A model generated the notes under the pieces. The model did no database searches and was not told the DNA's origin. It was given only the letters and a program-made list of their open reading frames with translations. From Macrothele yani (lineage: Eukaryota; Arthropoda; Arachnida; Araneae; Macrothelidae): 64,000 bases of DNA. How positions within the stretch are numbered: the first letter of the stretch is position 1; every line of letters begins with the position of its first letter. This document shows, piece by piece, positions 1 through 9,863 of the stretch. The translations under genes were made by a program, and so were the position numbers. The stretch lies in NCBI GenBank assembly GCA_039090855.1, contig CM077006.1:48865336-48929335 (forward strand), written 5' to 3'.

Positions 1-388
1 GGGTGGACCCATGTTACTTTCAGGATGACAGTGGCACCTGTCATGTTGCGAGGTCCACCATGGCTTGGTATGGGGACAATGGGGTTAATCGAATGGACTG
101 GCCTGCGCAGAGCCCAGACCTTAACCCTATCGAGCACCTCTGGGACGAGTTGGAGCTTCGACTTAAGGGGTGTCCCCACCGTCCGAAATCGGTGAAAGAA
201 CTGACCTGTCTTCTCCAAGCCGAGTGGAAGAAAATACCGCTAGCCGTCGTACAACGCCTGGTTGAGAGTATGCCTCGGAGGGTCGCAGCTGTAATCGCGC
301 TCGTGGTGGCTCCACCAACTATTGAAGGTGAATAAACTTCGTTTTCCTTTGCTATCACAGGTGTTCAATTACTTGTTGGTAGATAGTG
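1..388 (+). mobile_element. Tc1-like transposon, 3' portion cut by window edge
   Basis: This is the right-hand end of a Tc1/mariner-superfamily element whose left part lies outside the window. It holds the C-terminal transposase coding sequence, then about 50 bases of 3' non-coding DNA. The probable right terminus reads GATAGTG and is followed by TA at 389-390, the target dinucleotide of this superfamily. The opposite inverted repeat is not visible, so the exact end is inferred. Confidence 0.7.
3..335 (+). CDS. Tc1-like transposase, C-terminal fragment
   Basis: This open frame runs in from the window edge and encodes the last ~110 residues of a Tc1-type DDE transposase, a nuclear enzyme that cuts and pastes its own transposon. 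The second catalytic Asp lies in the DD of QDDSGTCH. The final catalytic Glu lies in SPDLNPIEHLWD, 34 residues later, the DD34E spacing of Tc1 proteins. The family's usual DNA-x-x-H motif has Ser in place of Asn here. The C-terminal ESMPRRVAAVIA block is also typical. The frame is uninterrupted to its TAA stop at 333-335. The first Met is internal, since the protein began upstream of the window. Whether the full copy is intact cannot be told. Confidence 0.8.
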   Translation: MDPCYFQDDSGTCHVARSTMAWYGDNGVNRMDWPAQSPDLNPIEHLWDELELRLKGCPHRPKSVKELTCLLQAEWKKIPLAVVQRLVESMPRRVAAVIALVVAPPTIEGE

Positions 389-390
389 TA

Positions 391-830
391 GTTGCAAATG
401 CTCCATGCGATTTTTGCTTCTCAAACTAATTTCGGAATAGGCCGCTTTTTCTTTTTTTATTTCATTTCTTAGTTACGCTTTTCAGTTTTACGAGTTACTC
501 CCAACAACGATTAACCGTTTAAGGACCATAACGCCCGTAAGTAGAAAAGGCCACAGCCGCCCGAAACGCCTATTTAGAGTCAGTCAGATTTCTTACCCGT
601 ACTTGTTCTTCAAATTTTCTCGACCTATGAGGAAACAGCAGGAGTCGCCCTTAATCATTATTGTTGTTCTTAAAGAAAAAAGTGAAACAACAGACAGTTT
701 CGGGAGTTATGTTATTTACAGTGATATAAGATTTTTGGTTCATGGTCGTTAAAGAGCTAATTTTTTTTAACAGCGCAACATTACATTGTTTTCAGCCTTT
801 CCCTGCTTCTTTGTTTTGTTTCGAAGGCTG
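391..830. other. Unassigned AT-rich DNA
   Basis: No coding, RNA or repeat feature was recognised between the Tc1 fragment and the first SINE. Confidence 0.5.
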
Positions 831-1054
831 TTTTTTTTTTTTTTTTTGGATTGGAGGTTTAGCGACTGCCGTGAGCAACTCAGTGGGCTATAAGCAGTCA
901 CCCGTCCCTAATTTAGGGCCACTGATTCAAGGGAAGGGAGAGAGTCGGCGCCGTAAGATAAACAACATCCATGTCTCACCGGGATTCGAACCCAGGCCCA
1001 TCTCGGACGAATGATTAGAAGCCATCGCTTAGACCACTGCGCCACCGGGGCGGC
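831..1054 (-). mobile_element. SINE-1, tRNA-derived, full length
   Basis: Read on the minus strand, the element starts with a tRNA-like head (GCCGCCCCGGTGGCGCAGTG, containing pol III box A) and has box B in GGTTCGAATCCC about 50 bases further on. The tRNA-unrelated body ends in a long A tail, seen here as a T run at 831-847. It is non-coding, would be transcribed by RNA polymerase III, and depends on a LINE for mobility. At least eight well-preserved copies in this window share the body motif CTAAATTAGGG. Confidence 0.9.
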
Positions 1055-1094
1055 CATACGGTGTTTAGTGACCACCATAAGTCATTCTTAATTT

Positions 1095-1226
1095 TGGAAA
1101 ACTGGCTCCAGGGAAGGCAGTGAGAGCCAGCGTCATAAAGCAAGCCCAATACCCATGCCTCATCCGGGACTCGAACCAGAGCTCACGTCGAACGACTAGC
1201 TCTCTGACCACTCAGCAACCAGAGAA
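1095..1226 (-). mobile_element. Diverged SINE-1-like fragment
   Basis: This stretch lies just beyond the head of the previous SINE and has the same order of motifs in degraded form: ACTGGCTCCAGGGAAGG, then a GGGACTCGAACC box B (minus strand), then a GACCACT segment matching the box A region. It has no intact tail and is probably an old copy or a related subfamily. Confidence 0.55.
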
Positions 1227-1336
1227 GCTCAAATACATAATATGCTTTTCGTGAAAAGTTATTTGGGGAGAAGGGGGATGGGGAGCTAATACAATAAAAA
1301 ATGCGCACGCTTTCATAGATCTTGAAGCGACCCGTT

Positions 1337-1490
1337 AGCGCAACAATCCAAACGCTGGCTTGACTATTCCTCAGGGATGATTCGAATCCCAGTGCTCTCT
1401 CTCCCTCCTTCCTTTCCTGAAATCAGTGGCCCTAAATTGGGGACAGGCGACTGCTTATAACCCGTCGAGTTGCTCACGGTAATCGCAGTA
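1337..1490 (+). mobile_element. SINE-1 fragment, 5' degraded
   Basis: Plus-strand copy. GATTCGAATCCCAGTG (box B) is followed by the SINE-1 body, including GGCCCTAAATTGGGGACAGG and GAGTTGCTCACGGT. The box A half is hard to recognise and there is no A tail. Confidence 0.7.
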
Positions 1491-1810
1491 GTTTCTATGG
1501 GCCGTACGGTAGCCTGCGGTTAAAGGGATACACACTATTGGTAAAGGCCACCTGGTGAAGGCGATCGCCGATAGTTTGAGTTGGCAACCTGCGTTCTGTT
1601 GACACGAGACGATCTCGATGGAGCTGAGTGGCATTATGCCACCTGGTCCGACGGGCTGTTAACAATAGATAACGTTCACAGTTTACCTTTTGAAGGGAAA
1701 AACACACGAAATAAGCGTTCCGCTGCTTATACTGTACTACGCATCAACTCCAAACAGCTGACACAACTCACTTTTTTGTTCTAGAAGAAAATGGAAGTAA
1801 TTAATAATAC

Positions 1811-1951
1811 GCACACAACGCGTGACGTAATGAGGCAGATGGTTGCGGAGTGTGACGTCATAAAACTTTAATAGGATCCACACACAACGCTTGACGTAAT
1901 GAGGCAGATGGCGTGACCGCGCGCCAACATCTCAATGGCGAGTGTGACGTC
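1811..1951 (+). repeat. Two-unit tandem repeat, each unit ending in a TGACGTCA palindrome
   Basis: A unit starting CACACAACGCKTGACGTAAT and containing GAGGCAGATGG occurs twice, about 68 bases apart. Each copy ends in GAGTGTGACGTCATAA. The perfect 8-bp palindrome TGACGTCA, which matches the CREB/ATF consensus, is therefore present twice (near 1853 and 1944). The second unit carries about 16 extra bases. No gene is visible next to it except the Tc1 element at 2174. Confidence 0.75.
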
Positions 1952-2171
1952 ATAAGATTTCTAAGCATGGGAAACATTAATAGGACGACGCATAGACACT
2001 AAAAACGTGGTAACTCGGGGTGGTCATTTAACCCACTAAACGAATTTTTCCAAAGTCTAGATCATGCTAAATCGATTTCTAGTACTAAAGAACGGTAGGC
2101 TAACCACTTTCAAAATTCTTAGAGCCGTTTTCAAAATAAAATTTACATAGGTATAAGAACTGCTCCTTTAA
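1952..2171. other. Unassigned spacer
   Basis: No feature was recognised between the tandem repeat and the left end of the Tc1 element. Confidence 0.5.
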
Positions 2172-2173
2172 TA

Positions 2174-3684
2174 CACTGCCGGACAATTGCTAAGGACGGA
2201 TGACAATAGCAACCATAAAATGGAAGGCAGGAAAATGTGGAAATTAGCATAAATGCGGGATACAGTAAGACGTATTGTGCGTATGCAAATTTTGGATTGC
2301 CGAACTTGTTCGTGACGTCATAGCGCTGATAAGAGATATAAAGGATTTGACGCGTATTGACCGTTGTTGTTCAAACGCAAAGTTGAAAGGGAAAGAATCA
2401 ATTGACGAACTTGAAATTTTCAGTATGTCTTCCCGACATCACCTAGATGATTTTACGCGCGGCCGTATTATTGACAAGATTGAAGAAGGGCGAAAAATAA
2501 CAGATGTTGCCAGGGAGTTCGACGTCAGCCACAGTGTTGTTTCAAGGCTTTGGAAATCATTTCAAACAAATGGAGAGTGTAGCAAACGTCACGGGGGAGG
2601 TCGTGTTCGCAGTACGACACCTGCAGAAGATCGGTACATAGTGCTATCAACAAAAAGACACCGGCGCAGCACAGCTAATGAGGTAGCAAATCAGTTTATG
2701 GCTGCTACTGGCAAGCGGATCTCCCGAAAAACTGTCGCCAGACGTTTGCATGAAAGAGGACTATACGCCCGCCGTCCTGTTGTGTGCATCCCATTGTCCA
2801 GACGTCACCGTACCGCCCGTTCGCAATGGTGTCATCAACATCGCAATTGGACTGATAACGACTGGTCTGCTGTCCTCTTCTCAGATGAGAGTAGGTACAG
2901 TCTATCGTCTGATTGTCGACGACAACTGATCTGGCGTGATAGTGGTACTGCATATTGTCCAGCAAACATACAGGAAAGGGACCGATATCCGACATGTAGT
3001 GTCATGGTATGGGCTGGCATCATGATCAATGGCCGTACGTCCCTCTATGTGCTTCCAACTGGGACTATGACTGGCCAACGATACATTAATGATGTTCTGC
3101 TACCTCATGTTCGCATGTTTCGTGGTGCTGTCGGTGATAGATTCATTTTCATGGACGACAACGCAACATGTCATCGAACAGTCGCTGTCCAGGATTGTCT
3201 TGAGAGCGAGGATATTCAACGCCTCGTATGGCCAGCACGTTCTCCAGATCTGAATCCCATTGAAAATGTGTGGGATGCTTTGGGGAGGAGTCTTGCTGGT
3301 CGCCAATGCCCTCCAATAAACAAGGACACCCTCATCCGTGCACTGACAGAGGAATGGGATAAATTACCCCAACAGCTGCTTGATAATGTTGTGCAAAGCA
3401 TGGCACGACGTATGGAATCTTGCATCGCCCTCCATGGTGGCCATATCCCGTATTGACATCTTACGCCGGAACGCCTGCGGACGGTAATTGCTCTGCACAA
3501 AATGGCCTGTTTGTCCCTTGAACACGTTCCAAAGCCTTCTGGATTTCAGAGCACAATAAATTGTCTTTCTTGTAATGTCCTGGCATTCTGACATTATTTT
3601 ATTTCACTTGGCATCCAACCACACTTACTTTTTTATGCGCTATATAGCCGTTTATGATCCGTCCTTAGCAATTGTCCAGCAGTG
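2174..3684 (+). mobile_element. Tc1-like transposon, copy A, apparently complete
   Basis: This is a 1.5-kb element bounded by inverted repeats. The left end begins CACTGCCGGACAATTGCTAA, and the right end read inward begins CACTGCTGGACAATTGCTAA. TA dinucleotides flank it at 2172-2173 and 3685-3686, the expected target duplication. It contains one transposase gene with no internal stop. Copy B at 41843-43370 is the same family. Confidence 0.93.
2425..3456 (+). CDS. Tc1-like DD34E transposase, intact (343 aa)
   Basis: Transposase that excises and reinserts the surrounding element at TA sites. The N-terminal half has two helix-turn-helix blocks: DVAREFDVSHSVVSRLWKSF (about residues 31-50) and ISRKTVARRLHERGL. 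A GGGRVRST linker resembles the family's GRPR motif. The catalytic Asp residues are in LFSDESRYS and FMDDNATCH, and the Glu is in SPDLNPIENVWD, 34 residues after the second Asp. The frame is open upstream to 2275, but ATG 2425 (MSSRHHLDDF) is chosen because it matches the conserved start of the family and gives the normal length of about 340 aa. It ends GGHIPY then TGA. All three catalytic residues are present, so the copy could be active or only recently silenced. Confidence 0.9.
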   Translation: MSSRHHLDDFTRGRIIDKIEEGRKITDVAREFDVSHSVVSRLWKSFQTNGECSKRHGGGRVRSTTPAEDRYIVLSTKRHRRSTANEVANQFMAATGKRISRKTVARRLHERGLYARRPVVCIPLSRRHRTARSQWCHQHRNWTDNDWSAVLFSDESRYSLSSDCRRQLIWRDSGTAYCPANIQERDRYPTCSVMVWAGIMINGRTSLYVLPTGTMTGQRYINDVLLPHVRMFRGAVGDRFIFMDDNATCHRTVAVQDCLESEDIQRLVWPARSPDLNPIENVWDALGRSLAGRQCPPINKDTLIRALTEEWDKLPQQLLDNVVQSMARRMESCIALHGGHIPY

Positions 3685-3686
3685 TA

Positions 3687-3982
3687 GTATGGGATAACGT
3701 TTGCGCCTTGCTATAGTTGATCGTGGACAACCTTGGCCTTGCCTTCTTCGAGCATTTTCGGTATCCTGGAATGGTGTCCACCGCCGGGAAATAACACTTC
3801 TTGACACTACAATGGCTTCTGCTACCACCCACTGTGATTTTTCTAGCCTGGCAATAGCTCTCCACGCAGTTGATTCCGGTAAATCATGCGGTTAAGACCA
3901 ATCTGTGATTTATGCGTTCTGACGTTACACACGCCAATTTGCATAAGGATATGCCCGATTCGGCTGTATACGTCACACTCGA
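3687..3982. other. Unassigned spacer
   Basis: Nothing was recognised between the right end of Tc1 copy A and the next SINE. Short open frames here have no recognisable motif. Confidence 0.5.
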
Positions 3983-4207
3983 CTTTTTTTTTTGTATTGT
4001 TATTGGAGGTTTAACGACCACCCTGAGCAACTCAATGGGCTATAGGCAGTCGCCCGTCCCTAATTTAGGGTTACTGGTTCCAGAGAAGGGGGAGAGCCAG
4101 TGCCGTAGGACAAACACAACATCGTGCCTCACTGAGATTCGAACCTGGACCCCTTTCGGACTAATGATCAGAGGCCATCGCTTAGACCGCTGCGCCACCG
4201 GGGCGGC
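3983..4207 (-). mobile_element. SINE-1, full length, with likely target-site duplication
   Basis: Minus-strand SINE-1 with an intact head (GCCGCCCCGGTGGCGCAGCG), box B and body, and a short A tail. CACACTCGAC before the tail and CACACTCTAC after the head form a 10-bp direct repeat with one mismatch, a probable target-site duplication. Confidence 0.88.
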
Positions 4208-4316
4208 ACACTCTACTTAAGTTTTCCACGTTTCGGTAAGATCTCACACGATTAGCTTGCATAGTGTCGCCAAAGTCACATGCTCCCCTTATGATTTTGA
4301 ACAGTATTATTTGCAA

Positions 4317-4466
4317 GGATATCGAAGCCCCTAGGCAGTTTCTAACCTTTATAACTATTATATCCTCGAACTTTTGCATTTCCTTATTATTTTCAGGGAT
4401 ATCGATGCCCTTGTCAGTTTTCAACCTCTTTAACTAGTGTTCTTGAACCTTTGCACTTGCATTTAT
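4317..4466 (+). repeat. Diverged two-unit tandem repeat (~81 bp)
   Basis: GGATATCGAAGCCCCTAGG and the ~60 bases after it recur about 81 bases later as GGATATCGATGCCCTTGTC. Both units continue through a (CTTTATAACTA / CTTTAACTAG) segment and a CGAACTTTTGCA / TGAACCTTTGCA segment. The function is unknown. Confidence 0.65.
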
Positions 4467-5032
4467 CGGGATTTACAAACACTTGCTTTTGCTTAACTAT
4501 TTAATCCCAAGATTCCCAGTGAGTAGCATGTATCTTTTTTCTTCTTCTTACGATTGCTGTACGTGTTGTTACAACTGCAGATTTTTTCTTATTATTACTG
4601 AAGAACTAGCAAAGGTGCCAGGATTTAAAAAAAGAAAAAAAAGAAAATCTGTTTATCTGGTTCTGGTCCGGTGATTTTAGAGTTTTCCTGAAATTACGCT
4701 TAGGATCTTCCACAGAATCATTTAATCGATACATGTTCCAGCAGTCAGAAGAAAAGAATTAAAAACAAAACAAAAACAAATTGACAGTCGGCTCCCAGGA
4801 GTCTTGTTTAATAGAATATAAGAAATTTGAAACATCTAAATTTCTCTATCGTGTTTGATCAGGGTAATGTTCAGTGTTCCCAGAGTGCATCATTGAAAAG
4901 CTTCTGGGTCAAAAACACGTTGAGTGTTTTTCCATTTGGAGCCAAAATGAAGACAGTTTATTTTTTACCAACTCTGGAGCAACCAACATACAGCTGGCAA
5001 CGGAAAAAAAAACGAATATTGCACGTTGAGTT

Positions 5033-5036
<4 letters not shown>
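4467..5036. other. Unassigned AT-rich DNA
   Basis: A-rich and T-rich runs were seen, but no supported gene or repeat family. Confidence 0.5.
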
Positions 5037-5064
<28 letters not shown>

Positions 5065-5269
5065 GGAGGTTTAACGACCACCGTGAGCAACTCAATGGGC
5101 TATAAGCAGTCGCCCGTCCCTAATTTAGGGTCACTGGTTCCAGGGAAGGAGAGAGAGCCAGTGCCGTAAGACAAACACAACATCCATGCCTCACCGGGAT
5201 TCGAACCCGGACCCCTTACGGACGAATGATCAGAGGCCATCGCTTAGACCACTGCGCCACCGGGGCGGC
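5037..5269 (-). mobile_element. SINE-1, full length, long A tail
   Basis: Minus-strand SINE-1 with head GCCGCCCCGGTGGCGCAGTG, box B GGGTTCGAATCCC, the standard body and a ~28-base A tail (T run at 5037-5064). Short GTTAAAC/TTAAAC repeats flank it and may be the remains of a target duplication. It is one of the best-preserved copies. Confidence 0.92.
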
Positions 5270-5483
5270 TTAAACAACTTTTAATGATTGACCTTGTGCT
5301 TGTTGATACTCATAGCGAAACTGAGACGAACAGCAAACTGGAAGTTTAAACTAAAATGTAAGTTCAGATGGTACGACTAGAAAGCGTGGAATAAACACAT
5401 GATCTTCTGCAGCAGGGATGTCCCCACCGTGAAAATTATCTTGCCCAAATGGGCCATTTTTAAATACACATAACCTTCAAATA

Positions 5484-7038
5484 CACTGGTGTTCAAAAAT
5501 TAAAGACGAAGAGGAGAAATTAGCATAACAACGGAACGAGCAGGCAGAACGGACCGAAAGACCATTCAGGAGATAGACTAGGGCCCGGTACGGTAGGGCA
5601 TGCCCATATATGCATCATGATGTAGAGGGAGTGGGAGTGTCGGAAGGGTATAAAGCACACGGGCGGTGTACGCTCAGCAATTCGGTGAAAGCTATTGCAC
5701 GGTGTACATCGGTTTGAACGACGTCGAGTTGCTGCCACTGTGTGATATGGCCAACAGGCAATCCAGTAGACGACATCTGGATGACATTACCCGAGGTCGC
5801 GTCATTGGGAAGTTGGAAGAAGATAGAAGTGTGACTAGTGTGGCCGAGGAATTCGGGATCGCTCATAGCATCGTTTCACGAGCTTGGAGAGCATTTCAAA
5901 TGACAGGAACAGCTGTCCGAGAGTTTAGCAGTGGTCGTCCACGAGCAACCACGGCGGCGGATGACCGGTATATTGTCCTACAGGCGAGAAGAGACAGACG
6001 GCAGACAGCGGAAGAAATCGCAAGGCACATGCAACAGACAACTGGACGTCCGTTATAGTGTTTTACCGTGGCCAGGAGGCTGCACAAAGGTGGTCTATTT
6101 GCACGACGACCAGTACTGTGTGGGCCATTAACGCCTGCTCATCGGAGACGGCGGCTTCTGTGGTGCCAGGAACACAAGAACTGGACACATCAGCAATGGG
6201 GTCGAGTTCTCTTTACGGATGAGAGCCGATTTAGTCTGACAAGCGATTCTGGAAGTATACACATCTGCAGAGAGCAGGGAACGCACAATCACATCTCCAA
6301 CATAATCGAAAGAGACCGGTTTGGAGGTGGCAGAGTTCTCGTTTGGGGCAGTATCATGCTTGGTAGCCGTACTGACCTCCACATCTTCCAAGGAGGTTCA
6401 GTCACTGTTGTCCGCTATTGTACCGAGGTTTTCCTGCCTCATGTGCGTCTGTTTAGAGGTGATGTGGGTCCTGAGTTCCTATTCATGGACGACAACGCTA
6501 CACCTCATCGTACAGTGGCTGTCGCAGAGCTGTTGGAGAGTGAAGATATTCAATGCATGGATTGGCCAGCAAGGTCCCCGGTCCTAAATCCAATCGAACA
6601 CGTGTGGGACCTTGTCGGGAGACGCCTGGCAGCACGTCCCCAGCCGTCAGCAACGATTCCGCAGATGCGATTGGCGCTACAAGAGGAATGGGCCGCGATG
6701 CCTCAACAGCTCCTTGACAACCTCGTCCTTAGCATGGACAGACGTTGTAAATCCTGCAACGCAGTCAGGGGTGATCATATCCCCTACTAAAGACTGGATT
6801 TTTCTTGGCAGCCGCCTGTCACATGGACATTTCTGTCTTCTGTCCAGTTGTGCTCGAAGCTACCTTTTCAATAAAGTGCCTTTGTATCCTTTGGATTCCT
6901 TGTTTGGACGGTTTTGCTCACTTGTCCCATATTTTTACATCTTGGGGATGTTATGGTATAATTTGAGTCGATGTGGAGCACTTCTGCACGACGTTACATT
7001 CGAAAAACCGGCTCGTCCTTAATTTTTGTACGCCAGTG
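5484..7038 (+). mobile_element. Tc1-like transposon, second family
   Basis: This is a 1.55-kb element with inverted ends. The left end begins CACTGGTGTTCAAAAATTAA, and the right end read inward begins CACTGGCGTACAAAAATTAA. TA flanks it at 5482-5483 and 7039-7040. The transposase gene is disabled by a single in-frame stop. Terminal sequence and protein differ clearly from copy A at 2174, so this is a separate family. Confidence 0.9.
5747..6790 (+). pseudogene. Tc1-like DD34E transposase with one nonsense codon
   Basis: One continuous frame encodes 347 codons from ATG 5747 (MANRQSSRRHLDD) to the stop after GDHIPY. It is broken only by TAG at 6056-6058, around residue 104, between the two DNA-binding helix-turn-helix regions. 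Related proteins have Ser near this point in a SRFTVARRLHKGGL context. The reading frame resumes without shift (FTVARRLHKGGLFARRP). Catalytic residues are all kept: LFTDESRFS, FMDDNATPH and SPVLNPIEHVWD, with 34 residues between the last two. A single base change separates this copy from an open frame, which suggests recent inactivation. Read-through or a separate C-terminal product cannot be excluded from sequence. Confidence 0.88.
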
Positions 7039-7040
7039 TA

Positions 7041-7675
7041 TAATCTGGACTCTCCAAGTAATGACAAGTCTTGTGTTTAACTTCATTTTTTTTTCACAGA
7101 AAGTAAGTCTTGTACGCCTCACGTAGAAATGTTATCAAAATAGTATCCCTAGGGCCATAAAAATTCAATTGTTATCCACTCTTCCAGTTCCTTAGTTTAA
7201 TCCTCGTTTTCATGTTTGCATGACTAATGAGGAGGGTGGACAGGAATTCACTTAGGGTGGTAATTATTCATAGCTCTGCTGTTTGTTTTCTTTACAAAAT
7301 TGGGGATTCTAACACAGAAAGTGGTGTCTAAAGTTATAGTAACGCTCTTAAAATTGCCCCGGGGCAGTGAAAGTGAAGAAAGTGGCTAACGACTGCTTTC
7401 TAGGGGATGAGTGCAAGGCAAGGTCGCTGGCTGGAAGGAAGGAAGTTAAGGAAGGAGGAGGTATCGTGTCTACGTGGCACAACGTTAAAATTTGATGTAG
7501 ATAAAAAAAACGGCATTTTTTAAAATAAATTATTCAAGTACAGCACTATTTTCGTAAGCAAAAATGGAAAATTTTGAAAAGAAATTTAAGACAATGCATC
7601 GAGCAAGCAAAAAGTTGAAAACGACATTCTACCAACACTTGTATCTTACACCAGTGGTACTCTGAAATTCTTTTG
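7041..7675. other. Unassigned DNA
   Basis: No gene or repeat family was recognised. Confidence 0.5.
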
Positions 7676-7893
7676 TAGCCGGTGGTGAAAAGCATTGAAG
7701 TAATTGCTGGCTTATGACGATTCGTCAGAGAAGAGTCCTGGTTCGAATCCAGGTGAGGCATGGATGTTGTGTTGGTGTCTTACGACACTGGATTTCTCCC
7801 TAGCCTGGAACTAGTGGCCCTAAATTAGGGACGAGCGACTGCTTATAGCCCATTGGGTTGCTCTCGGTGGTCATTTAACCTTTAATTAAAAGA
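7676..7893 (+). mobile_element. SINE-1, diverged, plus strand
   Basis: Box B (GGTTCGAATCCAGGTGAGGC) and the body (GTGGCCCTAAATTAGGGACG, then GCCCATTGGGTTGCTC) are clear. The box A half is degraded. The 3' end runs into a C tract and A tract at 7893-7917 shared with the next fragment. Confidence 0.8.
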
Positions 7894-7905
7894 CCCCCCC
7901 CCCCC

Positions 7906-8040
7906 CCAAAAAAAAAACCGTTAGATGTTCTGCAGGATGGCGCATTATCATGCTGAAAGAAGACACTACTGGAAGGGAATACTGTTGCGATGAACGGATG
8001 TACTTCGTCTGCAATGATGTTTTTAGGTACCCTACAAAAA
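7906..8040 (-). pseudogene. Tc1-like transposase fragment
   Basis: About 40 residues of a Tc1-type transposase can be read on the minus strand. NIIADEVHPFIATVFPSSS is followed by FFQHDNAPSCRT, the block with the second catalytic Asp (DNAP motif). The fragment stops at the C/A tract on one side and near the Helitron end on the other. No first Asp or Glu block is present. Confidence 0.7.
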
Positions 8041-8109
8041 AACAAAAAAAAACCTTCTGAAATCCACGAGCCACTTTCAGTCATTTCTTCCGTGAATTAA
8101 CGAAGCATA

Positions 8110-9420
8110 TCCTATATATAAAACACAAAACGCCTGTTTGTCTGAAGCCTCAAAAATTCTCGAACGCCGAACTGTGGCATCGTGAAATTTGCATAGCTTA
8201 TTAATACTGTAATTTCTAGGTCAAAGGAGCTGTTTTAAGATCTCTAAGTTGTTCCGTTCGCGAGTTATGAATTAATAAGCTAATCAAAGTCAGCGTCGTC
8301 TGCTACGTCATCGTTATATGTTTAAAATCTGTAAGCACGTGACTGCATTCATCGCCGCGGCACATCCACAGGTGTTTCTATTCTTTGAAAACTGTGCATA
8401 AAAATAAAATGCAAAAACGAACTTTGCGAAATCTTAACGAAACACCGGCTGAAATTTTTATCAACACCATGAATTGGTAATAAGAATTTCACAGGAATCC
8501 GGTCACAACTTTTTAAAATGGGCATGGAACTTTTAATTCATCGGTCAACCGAAATATATACGCAGAAACGATTAATAAAATTTTGACGGCTAATTTAAAA
8601 AGTTATTTACCAATTCAGGCGAAATTTGGAGGTCATGTTCCTATTAACGATTTATGGTGTTCATTAGAATTTCAGCCAGTTTCATAAAATATTCGCAAAG
8701 GTACGTTGTTAACTTTTTATCCCAGAGATTCGCCCTTCAAGGACGTCTGAAACAGAAAGCACGTGATGCATTTGATCGTCGATAACAAATTGTTAACGAA
8801 TTTTATTGAGTCAGTGTTCTAATGCTGTGTCTCCTGGAAGCCTGTTAAATAATTCGTATTGCTTTTGGTCCGTTTGATTCTACAGATTCCATACATTCTG
8901 TACATTTCGTTGATTTAATTCTCGACAAATATGTGCGACAGCAATGCCCAAAAGGAAGAGACCAATTTTTAATCAAACACGAATCAACACAAAACGCCAA
9001 AAGATATCACGAACCAAGCAATCGGAAGAGAAAAGATCACAAGCACGTGAAGCGGACAAAACTCAAAAGGTGTTCGACGAAGCAACGAAACTGCTGACGA
9101 AACAGAGGTGCGACTTGCTGAACAACGATTTCGAACTGCTACAAGACGAAGCAATGAGACTGCTGAAGAGACGAACGAGTACCGAACGTCCGATCGCCGA
9201 GGTTCAAACTCGAGAGCTATTTTTGTTCACCAGAACCGAATTTTGCTTGAAACTGTTGAATAATCACGCTATGAATAAATAATTTGTAATGACTGAATTT
9301 GTGAAAAACGTTTTTCTTTCTTGCAAGCATCAATTTTTCCCCCGATTTTTTCAGTGACATATAAGGGAATATGAAATTAATAAGCCTGAATCCCGGGCAA
9401 AGCCGGGTAGTATGAGCTAG
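8110..9420 (+). mobile_element. Helitron, non-autonomous, both termini visible
   Basis: The element starts with TC (TCCTATATATAAAACAC) directly after an A at 8109. It ends with CTAG at 9417-9420 directly before a T at 9421, matching the Helitron rule of insertion between A and T without target duplication. A GC-rich hairpin (CCCGGGCAAAGCCGGG, 9392-9407) sits nine bases before the terminal CTAG, where the family's 3' stem-loop belongs. At 1.3 kb it is too short for a Rep/helicase protein and holds only a short basic ORF, so it would need enzymes supplied elsewhere. Confidence 0.85.
8944..9282 (+). CDS. Short basic ORF inside the Helitron
   Basis: A 112-residue open frame starting MPKRKRPIF, rich in Lys, Arg, Gln and Glu. 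It has clusters resembling a nuclear localisation signal and a helix-forming charged stretch (SEEKRSQAREADKTQKVFDE). Some arthropod Helitron Rep/helicase proteins begin with a similar MPKRKR-type basic leader, so it may be the remnant N-terminus of the autonomous parent protein. That link is from memory of the family and is tentative. There is no Rep HUH motif or helicase motif. It lies in the 3' third of the element and stops about 110 bases before the hairpin. It could also be non-coding. Confidence 0.45.
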   Translation: MPKRKRPIFNQTRINTKRQKISRTKQSEEKRSQAREADKTQKVFDEATKLLTKQRCDLLNNDFELLQDEAMRLLKRRTSTERPIAEVQTRELFLFTRTEFCLKLLNNHAMNK

Positions 9421-9487
9421 TTTCTCATACAACCTTTTCGTGAAATGACGGAAAAAAAAAACCTGAATTTCACGGATTTTTTGTTAC

Positions 9488-9637
9488 CGCGGGAAAATTC
9501 TGGATTTTTAGAAACCTTTCCGCAGTTTCTTTCTTATACTGTTGGTAAATTACCGTTTTAGAGATTTGTTAACGGAAAATTCTGAATTTCCAAAAACCTT
9601 TCCGCAATTCCTTTCGTATATGAGCGGAAAAACTTCA
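9488..9637 (+). repeat. Two-unit diverged tandem repeat (~98 bp)
   Basis: GGAAAATTCTGGATTTTTAG followed by AAACCTTTCCGCAGTTTCTT recurs about 98 bases later as GGAAAATTCTGAATTTCCAA and AAACCTTTCCGCAATTCCTT. It lies just right of the Helitron. Confidence 0.6.
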
Positions 9638-9863
9638 TTCTCGCTTTTTCCGTAACCGTATGACGAGAAATTACCGGTAATAGGAGCTACTGGTGAGAAT
9701 ACTTCAGGTTTGATTAACTTTTAAATTTCAATAGTCTGTCGAAGGATCAGATTTTGAAGTTCCGTTGCGAGATCGGATATTGTAGATAGCATATCGCATG
9801 AATTTCGTTTATGGTGGCACAGGGTATTTCTTCCCCTATTTTGTGCCCCAGCTATTTATTATA

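Noticed and set aside
2275..2424. N-terminal extension of the Tc1 transposase from ATG 2275
   Set aside because: The frame is open but the extra 50 residues do not resemble the family. The conserved MSSRHHLDDF start gives the normal length. The same extension is open in copy B only because the copies are near-identical.
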